Translations under genes and position numbers: made by a program
The notes under the pieces: generated by a model
What the model saw: only the letters and a program-made list of their open reading frames with translations
Told to the model about the DNA's origin: nothing
Database searches by the model: none
Shown here: positions 56,797 to 64,000 of the stretch, piece after piece
How positions within the stretch are numbered: the first letter of the stretch is position 1
Layout of the letters: each line of letters opens with the position of its first letter
NCBI GenBank assembly: GCA_047495785.1
Contig: JBLDXI010000031.1
Span: 1-64,000, forward strand
Direction: 5' to 3'
DNA: 64,000 bases
Source of the DNA: Lepidodermella squamata
Taxonomy: Eukaryota > Gastrotricha

Positions 56797-57927
56797 TCAG
56801 AAAAATAATTCTACGTTTATTTCGCCTTTCTTAGGGCTTTAATCTGGTATTAATCATTATTCACGCAGGTATTTGTTCAACATGATGTGCTGTCTTGCGA
56901 GGTGAGTAAATAAGTGCGTGTGAGTAATGAGGCCGCGTCGCGGGTCACATCGTGTCGCCAAGTGGATGCGTGCCGCAAATTAGGTGTTCGGTAATACTAT
57001 TAACATTGCTGTATATAGAATCCCATTTTAAGTGCCATTATGACGATGCTAGGTCCGGGGACCAATAATTAGGTGGACCATGGAAATGTATGAATTCGCT
57101 AAAATGTATCTATATCAGTGATGACCTAATAAAATTCTGAAAAATTGTCCGAAACACACAAGATAACTCGGGTTATTAACAGTTGCTGGTCTTTATTCTG
57201 TTCGGTCAACCTGGGACGTTTTTGACTATTGCCAAGAGCAAAGAGAGAAAAAACTTAACTAATTAACTAAATGGCAGGTCAAAAACTTCAGCCGACATTT
57301 AGCTGGTTTTTTTAAATTACCTATTGTTGAATTCGAAAATTTCAAGGAAATGGGCAATTGCACTAGTGATTTTATAATGTATAGGGTAAAAATCCCTAAT
57401 TTTGGCCGCTTTGAGTCCTTAGTGCAACGGTTCCCTAATTCCAGCAATGAGTTTAGGTTACCACAAAACTAACCATAAATCAATGCAAAATCGTCCAAAC
57501 TTGCAGTAACCGACATTCGTTAGCCTAATAACTCCTTTATTCTTCTGTATTTTTGCCAAAATTCTTTCTGAAAATTCAACTGACTGGCATAGTTGAAGAA
57601 AACCCAAAAAATTGGGGCAAAATTGCACGGCAATAACGTTAACATCTCTTCCTGTTGTTTTCAGTTTTTATGGTAATTAGTGATAGGCAGAATTGGAATT
57701 CATGAATCCTGTGGATATCTATGATAAAATTTATTCCCTGAATCGACTCCTGCGCGAAAAAATTGGGAAAAAAACGCGCAATCACACATCAGTCTAGAAT
57801 CTAGAATAATCATAGAGAACGTTGTGGGAGTCTAGAAGAATCAAAACATGTGATCACTACGTTCTCTTTGAATCAAAGAATCCCACTATAAACTAATGAA
57901 CGTTAAGTCAATTTGTCGTTCGATTCG
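56797..57927. other. Spacer with left part of a segmental duplication
   Basis: About 56975-57055 is nearly repeated at 61195-61270, and 57600-57927 at 61790-62105. It contains the 3' UTR of Ly6 copy 1 (TTTATT at 57730). No other gene seen. Confidence 0.5.
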
Positions 57928-58387
57928 TTACATCTTGGCGAAGTAGATGAGTGCTGTAGCACCCAAGATAAGAGCAGCCAGTGGCGTCGCCATTTCACCA
58001 GAGTTGCATTTATCAGTCGTGCAGCAATAGACCTCTGAGCACGCGATCGACAAAGCACAGCCGCTAGCCGGCGTACAGCTCGTTGAACAGCCCTTTGAAA
58101 TCGAGGTGGTTGTGGCGCCGAACAATGTTGTTTTCGTAACAGATTTCTTTAGAAATCGGACAATGACAATGGTTTCAACAAAGTAGTTGTGACTTACCGA
58201 GCAAGCGGTGTATTGCGTACCATTGCACGTGTTTGTTGTTCCATCGCTACCATCGTAGCATGTTAGGGCATCTAAAAGTCAAACGTTAAAATTTATTTTC
58301 GAAAAATTGGGGCTCTCTAAAATTACCTGCGAAGGTGGCCAAGGCGGCCAGAGCGAAAACGACATACATAGCTTGCGAAACGGCCAT
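57928..58387 (-). CDS. Ly6/uPAR-type GPI-anchored protein, copy 1, 117 aa
   Basis: Three exons: 58327-58387, 58198-58271 and 57928-58146 (118 codons with stop). The signal peptide (MAVSQAMYVVFALAALATFA) is followed by a mature part with ten cysteines in the three-finger order: LTCY, NTC, YTACS, KGC, TSC, SGC, IAC, YCC, DKCN. The CCxxDxCN end is diagnostic of Ly6/uPAR domains. A hydrophobic C-terminus (MATPLAALILGATALIYFA) without a cytoplasmic tail suggests a GPI anchor. It is an extracellular membrane protein; ligand unknown. The third exon uses the acceptor CTAAAG at 58147. A nearly identical gene lies 4.18 kb to the right (one residue, Ser4/Thr4, differs). A TATA box lies about 80 bp upstream. 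Confidence 0.88.
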
Positions 58388-58466
58388 TGCTAGGTAGATG
58401 ATATAAGATTAGCTGTAATTGCTTGATTCTGGTTTGCGGATGATTTCCATGGCGATTTCTGGTCGC

Positions 58467-58473
58467 TTTTTAT
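58467..58473 (-). promoter_or_regulatory. TATA box of Ly6 copy 1
   Basis: TATAAAA on the minus strand, about 80 bp above the ATG; an equivalent TATAAAG stands at the same distance in copy 2. Confidence 0.6.
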
Positions 58474-59189
58474 AAGCTGGTGCTGATTCAAGTTGTTCAT
58501 CTGCAAATTTCTTAGCTGTCTCCTTGCATAGTTTTACTCATATATCGTTCCTTTGACAATCCGCTGAATTTTCAGTTTGAGTAATATGTTGTTATGCTCC
58601 CTTGCCGTGTCAATTAACTTTGACGCTCACAGTGGATTAACGTGACTCCATGTTTTAGCACTCCAGCCAGCTATATGCACTTCGTGTAAGCTAGTGGCTA
58701 GGCAGTGTTGCAATTTTGCAAAATTAAGAATAGCCGGGATAGCACAGGACTTCAACCTTCGAGCTTGTAGATGGCGAAAGAGGTTCCAAATCAGGCAAAT
58801 GCTTGCCCAATGTGATCAAGACCAGTTCAAGATCGGAGATCAGCCAATTTGATGGAAAATCTAATATAAACCCGACTTCTGATGATCATCTGTGGATTGA
58901 GCTTTGGCATTTGTGGCTGGTTCTACACATAAATGATAGTCGAAAGCTGCCACTATTCTTTTGCGGCGAACGTTCTTCTCCTTGGAAGTTTGAAACAGTG
59001 TTGGAAACATTGTAAAGTATTTCAGACACAAACCGAACCTGCGAACTGTGCAAGCGCCGGGAATCTACCAGTTAAAGAACTGATTTCTCAAAGCCAAACA
59101 AAAAGCGAAAACACTAAATGAGACGTGTCCGATTAGATCTTAGATCTTTAATTTCTGAAACACCGGAATTATGCAGCTACATACTGCGA

Positions 59190-59430
59190 GCTGCCCGTGA
59201 GCTTTCGACGTAGGTGAAGAGCCTTCGATGGCGTAACGGCCGGCAACCATTGTCTGGTCTTTCTATAACGACATAGTTATAGAAATAACGGAAGCCATAT
59301 GGCAGTTGGCGTCTTTCAAACATGCGTTGCCACATTCCATTGGTGATCGCCGCGAAGTTACCGGTGCATTGATTCGCATTAGCCTTGCCGAATTGGGTCG
59401 TTATTTTAGCCTATCAGCGGCCGCTGGAAT
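59190..59430 (-). pseudogene. Decayed PAN-like gene fragment
   Basis: Minus-strand translation gives pieces of the same family as 62914-63189 and 63652-63900: NANQCTGNFAAIT in one frame, GFRYFYN in another, and a FTYVESS-like end. Frame breaks lie between them, so it cannot encode the full domain. Confidence 0.6.
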
Positions 59431-60141
59431 AATGAACGTTTATGAACGTTCTGCTTATCAAGAAAATATAAACACACGCTGAAATCTTCAACTCTGGCTA
59501 GAGTTATGAATCTCTTTTGATATCACTCTCTGGGCGTCTGACAACGCCACAGCGATCGTTTGTTGGATAGCAGCGCATGCCAAGAATTGGTGAAAGTTTA
59601 TCACTGGAAATTGATAAGAACTCGACGAATATGAAAAGTTGAGAATGATTCTCCTAGCCAACATCTCACTTTCTTGCCGCCTATTTGCCTTTGTTGAACC
59701 AGGCGCGGTTGAATCATGACTATAGAAATATCCGGTGGCATGCGATGCTTGTACGTGAGCAAAATGTTTTCGAAATGCCCTGTCTGTTGACTTTACGCGT
59801 TCAGTTGAGTATTTTTCATAAAAAATTTAGCGGAGATGGTATTATTCTCAATTTCACGTACATTGGATAAAGTCCCACAAATATGACAAGTGAGAATTTC
59901 TGCTTATCTTTCCCTTTCGTCAAGTTTCGGTTTGCCTTATTTTCAAGATATTAACCTTGTCTTCCTATTATCAAGTCCGTGATGCTTCTACTTGGCGTAC
60001 AAGCTCGGCGCTATAACGTACAAGACTTAGTGTCAGCGCCTGTTTCAACAAAGACAACCGAAAAGCCGAGAAGCTGCGTATAACTTGTCAGGAAGAGCAT
60101 TCCTTTAATTTTTCTCATTCCAATTCACATCAATTTTAAAC

Positions 60142-60584
60142 ATGTTCGCCAGGAGCGCTGTTTCAGTTCTACTTCTTGGCTTCGCCTTTCAACCTGAGGC
60201 GTTGGGCGTATCACTGATAAAGGATGCAAGAGTCGCTAAAGCCCCACCGACTACGACGATGAGTTCTTGTGAGTATTTTGCTTCCATTAAATATTCCTAA
60301 TCATTGACTTGGCCAACTTTTCAGCGGACTACCTCAAGTTGAGGAAAGATGTCCTTTCCAGATTCGGAACGATGTCCTTTGACGACTGTGAGGGCTCTTA
60401 CGCTCAGGAGAGCCAAGCGAATGAGGCGCTATGTGGCCAGGCGTGTTCGAGCACTAAGGACTGTTACGCGTTCCGTTTCAATCCGAACACCAAGTCGTGC
60501 GTCTTTTCAAACAAGTCCAACTGCTTGAAGCGTATTTCCAATCCTCCCCGCTTCACCGGCACCACCTACGTGAAAAAGCTGTGA
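60142..60584 (+). CDS. Secreted cysteine-rich protein, PAN/apple-like, 128 aa
   Basis: Two exons, 60142-60268 and 60325-60584 (129 codons with stop, phase 1 junction). The signal peptide MFARSAVSVLLLGFAFQPEALG is followed by a short linker and one small domain with six cysteines (DDCEG, ALCGQACSS, KDCYAFRF, KSCVFSN, NCLKR). The CxxAC..x..CYAFRFNPNTKSCVF order is that of PAN/apple-like domains, which bind proteins or sugars outside the cell. It ends TTYVKKL, like the FTYVRL end of the decayed minus-strand relatives nearby, so they probably share an ancestor. This is the only copy in the window that looks intact with a signal peptide. Confidence 0.75.
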
Positions 60585-62105
60585 AAACAATGAATTACGA
60601 TCAAGCGCCGAGTGAAGAGAGTAGTGGCGAGATGCAGTTGAATGAATTTGCATGCGTAGTGAGGCAGTTGAATGAGTGATCTGCATCTCAGGGCTGAAAC
60701 AAAATAAAATGCGGGCTTGCATATTTCGACTGTTCGCACTGAAAATGGGCTCCGGTTGCGGATAATTGAAATGTGCATTTGAAATTGATGAAGTCTCGTA
60801 CTTCACTCGAATGAATGGGGTATACTCGACTTGCACAAAACGTTTTGCGCAAACAAACTTGCACAAACTTTTTTGCACAAAATTTTTCTCATTCGTTCGA
60901 ATCGCCGATGAATTCTAAGCATCGTGTTATTCGACTTTTTTAAGCGATCAGGCCTCGTTGCAAAAATACATAACGCTTACGCATTCAGAGTTTGTGAATC
61001 GGTCGTATGTTATATGTTTTTCTTAAAACATGCGAGCGAGGCAAAAAAACTTAACGCAAAACTTGTCTACTTATTTCATGCAGAGTTTGTGCGGAGACCT
61101 TAACATCCATGGTGATCGATGTTGTTCACAAACAATTTAGCGAAGATTGTATTATTCTCAATTTCACGTACATTGTTGGATTGTGCCACAAATAAGGTGT
61201 TCGGTAATACTATTACAACATTAATGTATATAAAATCCCATTTGAAGTGCCATTATGACGATGCTAGGTATTCATTTATTGTCATGGAAATACATAAATT
61301 CGCTAAATTTTACCTATAGCGGTGTATTTTACCTAATAACATTCAGAAAAACACACAAGATAACTCAGGTTACTAAAATTTGCTGGTCTTTATTCTGTTC
61401 GGTCAACCTGGGACGTTGGATTACTGCCAAATATTTCTCTTCGCGCTCTGGTGGGATATCTTAAAAAGCTGAAGTAGTGGCGCCGTCGTTGACCTGAGCA
61501 GACGACACGGTTGTATCCGCAGAGGCCGCTTAAGGATGCACACGTGGGCAGCCATGACTCTCAATGGTTGTCTCGCTCGAGAGGTGGGGAAACCCACGGG
61601 TCGATTGACGGTCTTCTGCGAAAAGGCTTAGATAAACTTGAGCGGGGTTCGGCACCACATCCAATGGTGTCAATACCTCATTAGAGTGGGAGGAATCGGG
61701 GGCGGGTAGCCAGCTCGCTCTCTCACCTTCTAGTCTGTAATCATCATCATCATCTGAAGAAAACGGGTTTGCTGACGTGCTACGTTACCAAAATTGCACG
61801 GCAATAGCGTTAACATCTCTTCCTGTTGTTTTCAGTTCTTATGGTAATTAGTAATAGGCAATTTTGAATTGAAATTCATGAATCCCGTGGATATCTATGA
61901 TAAAATTTATTCGGTGAATCGATTCCTGCGCGAAAAATTGGGAAAAAACGCGCCATCACACATTAGTCTAGAATAATCATAGGGAACGTAGTGAGAGTCT
62001 AGAAGAATCAAAACATGTGATAAACATGTGATCACTACGTTCTCTTTGAATCAAAGAATCCCACTATAAACTAATGAACGTTAAGTCAATTTGTCGTTCG
62101 ATTCG
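60585..62105. other. Spacer with retroposon-like insert and duplicated segments
   Basis: A segment at about 61133-61190 repeats 59824-59880. 61195-61430 belongs to the segmental duplication, followed by an ATC-tailed insert (about 61440-61765) and the 3' flank of Ly6 copy 2. Confidence 0.5.
61440..61765 (+). mobile_element. Retroposon-like insert with (ATC)n tail
   Basis: This GC-richer block is absent from the matching place in duplication copy 1 and ends in TAATCATCATCATCATCTG, a short-unit tail like those of some non-LTR retroposons and SINEs. It contains CTC/GAG-rich structured sequence but no frame. No target-site duplication could be fixed by eye, and the left border is uncertain. Confidence 0.4.
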
Positions 62106-62565
62106 TTACATCTTGGCGAAGTAGATGAGTGCTGTAGCACCCAAGATAAGAGCAGCCAGTGGCGTCGCCATTTCACCTGAGTTGCATTTATCAGTCGTGC
62201 AGCAATAAACCTCTGAGCACGCGATCGACAAAGCACAGCCGCTAGCCGGCGTACAGCTCGTTGAACAGCCCTTTGAAATCGAGGTGGTTGTGGCGCCGAA
62301 CAATGTTGTTTTCGTAACAGATTTCTTTAGAAATCGGACAATGACAATGGGTTCAACAAAGTAGTTGTGACTTACCGAGCAAGCGGTGTATTGCGTACCA
62401 TTGCACGTATTTGTTGTTCCATCGCTACCATCGTAGCATGTTAGGGCATCTACAAGTCAAACGTTAACATTTAGTTTTGAAAAATTGGGGCTCTCTAAAA
62501 TTACCTGCGAAGGTGGCCAAGGCGGCCAGAGCGAAAACGACATACATAGCTTGCGTAACGGCCAT
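62106..62565 (-). CDS. Ly6/uPAR-type GPI-anchored protein, copy 2, 117 aa
   Basis: Three exons at 62505-62565, 62376-62449 and 62106-62324 with the same sizes (61, 74 and 219 nt) and splice sites as copy 1. The protein is the same except Thr for Ser at residue 4 of the signal peptide; the mature sequence is identical. The exon differences seen otherwise are synonymous (for example near 62178 and 62209), consistent with a recent duplication under purifying selection, or with gene conversion. Ten-cysteine three-finger fold with a C-terminal GPI signal, as for copy 1. TATA box at 62644-62650. Confidence 0.88.
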
Positions 62566-62643
62566 TGCCAGATAGATGATATAAGGTTAGCTGTAATTGC
62601 TGGATTCTGATTTGCGGATGATTTCCATGACGATTTCTGGCCG

Positions 62644-62650
62644 CTTTATA
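62644..62650 (-). promoter_or_regulatory. TATA box of Ly6 copy 2
   Basis: TATAAAG on the minus strand about 80 bp upstream of the ATG, in the same place as the TATAAAA of copy 1. Confidence 0.55.
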
Positions 62651-62913
62651 TGCACTGGCGCTGATTCAAGTTGTTCATCTGCTAATTTCTCAGCTACACC
62701 TCCACCCATCATTTGACTCAAATACAAATTTCGTTTGCGGATCCGCGAAACATGAATTAATTTGGCTATTTTCTCGGGAATACCTATGCATCGACACAGT
62801 TTGAGTAATATGTAGTTATGCTCCCTTGCCGTGTCAATTAACTTGATTGCTCATAGTGGATTAACGTGACTCCATGTTTTAGCACTCCAGTCAGCTATAT
62901 GACTTCGTGTAAG

Positions 62914-63189
62914 CTAGTGGCTAGGTAGTGTTGCAATTTTGCAAAAATAAGAATAGCCGGGATAGCACAGGACTTCAACCTTCAAATCGAGCTTGTAGAT
63001 GAAGAAAGAGGTTCCAAAGCACTGATCTTTGTTGGAGTCATAGCAGGTGTTGTTGCTATAAAAATAATGGAAGCCTTGGCGTTTGGCGTCTTTCAAACAT
63101 GCGTCGCGACATTCAGCAGTGTTCGCCATTGTTTCTTGACCGCTGCGAATAACCAAACTTATTGCTGATCGTTGCGGGTGAAACTTCAT
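62914..63189 (-). CDS. PAN-like fragment, possibly one exon of a gene
   Basis: A 91-codon frame with NTAECRDACLKDAKRQGFHYFYSNNTCYDSNKDQCFG, the core of the local cysteine-rich family (CxxAC..GF.YF..NTCY..NKDQC). No signal peptide is present in this frame, and the sequence after CFG (YKLDLKVEVLCYPGY) keeps the spacing of the family end. It may be the second exon of a two-exon gene like 60142-60584, but I cannot find a convincing first exon to the right. Its left end is shared with the relic at 58730-58790. Confidence 0.45.
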   Translation of the reverse strand: MKFHPQRSAISLVIRSGQETMANTAECRDACLKDAKRQGFHYFYSNNTCYDSNKDQCFGTSFFIYKLDLKVEVLCYPGYSYFCKIATLPSH

Positions 63190-63404
63190 ACTCAGATCCT
63201 TCCAAATGCTACAACGGCGTTTAGCCCAATCAGACCATCAAACTTCATGCAGAAATAAGACTGATTGATATTATAACTCACTTCAGTCTCGAATTTCACT
63301 TCAAAATTATTTATTTCACTTTCGAATTTCGCATTCACTTCACAGACATAAACCAAGCTCATCTTGACATACTCCCCGCAAACCCGAACTATCGCAGCTC
63401 ACAG

Positions 63405-63475
63405 CCTCACGTAAGTGAAGCCCTCGACACCGTAACGGCCGGGAATCAATGTCTTGCACTGGTCTTTGTTCTCTA
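63405..63475 (-). pseudogene. Short PAN-like 3' fragment
   Basis: CGTAAGTGAAGCCCTCGACA and the following bases (to about 63473) are nearly identical to 63661-63724, the 3' end of the decayed copy at 63652-63900, but the rest of the exon is missing. This is a partial duplicate. Confidence 0.5.
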
Positions 63476-63651
63476 TGGATAGAACTTATCAAAAATTAGG
63501 AAATTAGTTTCTGCATTCGATAATAAACCATGACAACAGCTTCAAAAAAAGTTAAATTGAACGACTTTTTGAGGAACGTAGATGCTTCATACCAAGAGCT
63601 ACCTTTTGATACTTGGAGCGATCTTGGATGATTTTAACGAACTATCGCAGC

Positions 63652-63900
63652 TCACAGCCTCACGTAAGTGAAGCCCTCAACACGGTAACGGTCGGGAACC
63701 AATGTCTTGCACTGGTCTTTGTTGGGGACATAGCAGGTATTGTTGTTATAGAAATAACGGAAGCCTTGGCATTTGGCGTCTTTCATCGCCACTTTCGGCA
63801 GTGTTCGCCAGTTTCTTGATCGCTGCGAAGTTGCCGTTGCATTGATTCGCATTAGCCTTGCTGAATTGGGCAATTACTATAGCCATCAGCCAGTCAGCGG
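63652..63900 (-). pseudogene. Frameshifted PAN-like copy
   Basis: The right half reads NANQCNGNFAAIKKLANTAE in one frame and the left half AMKDAKCQGFRYFYNNNTCYV...FTYVRL in another. A deletion around the position of the CRDAC segment joins them out of frame, removing two cysteines. It is otherwise close to 62914-63189. No gene is recognised from 63900 to the window end. Confidence 0.6.
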
Positions 63901-64000
63901 AATAACGAACATTTATGATAGGCTCTGCTTGCAAGAAAATAAAAACACACACGCTGAAATCTTCAACCCACTCTCCGGGCATTTAACAACGGCAACGCAT

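Larger units (their letters stand above)
57000..58790. repeat. Segmental duplication, copy 1
   Basis: Matches 61197-63015 in direct orientation at an offset of about 4.18-4.22 kb, covering the Ly6 gene, its promoter and 3' UTR. On the right it runs to a short relic shared with the PAN-like frame at 62914-63015. Similarity is broken between about 57280 and 57590 by unrelated sequence in both copies. Confidence 0.8.
58388..60141. other. Spacer with decayed PAN-like copies
   Basis: Contains the Ly6 promoter, a short relic at about 58730-58790 related to 62943-63015, and a degenerate PAN-like copy at 59190-59430. The rest has no recognised gene. Confidence 0.45.
61197..63015. repeat. Segmental duplication, copy 2
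   Basis: Direct copy of 57000-58790. Exons of the Ly6 gene differ at only a few bases; introns and flanks differ by scattered substitutions and small indels, plus the insert at about 61440-61765 and about 60 extra bases near 62695-62790. Confidence 0.8.

Noticed and set aside
58803-59121. Plus-strand frames between the Ly6 copies
   Set aside because: Short, overlapping, without signal peptide or domain.

Overview
The window is nuclear DNA from an invertebrate animal with a compact genome. Genes have short U-rich introns with GT..AG borders and AATAAA signals. The families are animal ones: PARP1, a classical calpain, a TGF-beta ligand, an astacin-type protein, Ly6/uPAR proteins and a secreted collagen-like protein. 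I cannot fix the phylum from sequence alone.

Layout: 1-13.5 kb holds a many-exon minus-strand gene for a secreted, proline-poor collagen-like protein (Gly-Ser-Gln / Gly-Ser-Lys / Gly-Ala-Gln triplets). It enters a nearly perfect 1-kb inverted repeat at the left edge. 13.5-19.5 kb is mostly gene-poor, with one unrecognised 237-aa ORF. 19.5-30.4 kb (+) holds a calpain, a non-coding host gene with five intronic H/ACA snoRNA paralogues, and a complete PARP1, spaced as closely as cistrons. 31.5-38.5 kb (+) holds two further PARP1 paralogues: one lacks PADR1 and the catalytic domain; the other lacks BRCT and has lost the H-Y-E catalytic residues. 38.5-41.7 kb holds a piggyBac-like MITE and degraded ORFs. 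41.7-46.8 kb (+) holds a short THO1/SARNP-tail-like protein and an 894-aa coiled-coil protein with a tRNA-Leu(CAG) in one intron. 47.6 kb holds a TA-flanked MITE. 48.5-56.8 kb (-) holds an astacin-like protein without zinc ligands, a small ankyrin protein and a six-cysteine TGF-beta ligand. 57-64 kb is a tandem segmental duplication with two almost identical Ly6/GPI genes, one intact plus-strand cysteine-rich (PAN/apple-like) gene and several decaying relatives.

The least expected content is the snoRNA host gene at 22.0-23.6 kb. Each of its last five introns carries one copy of an H/ACA guide. The 5' pocket is complementary to helix 69 of large-subunit rRNA with the expected geometry. One copy has lost that guide, and the 3' hairpins fall into subfamilies. 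Next to it, the PARP cluster shows one complete DNA-break-activated enzyme beside two derivatives that keep the break-sensing zinc fingers and WGR domain but should not make poly(ADP-ribose).
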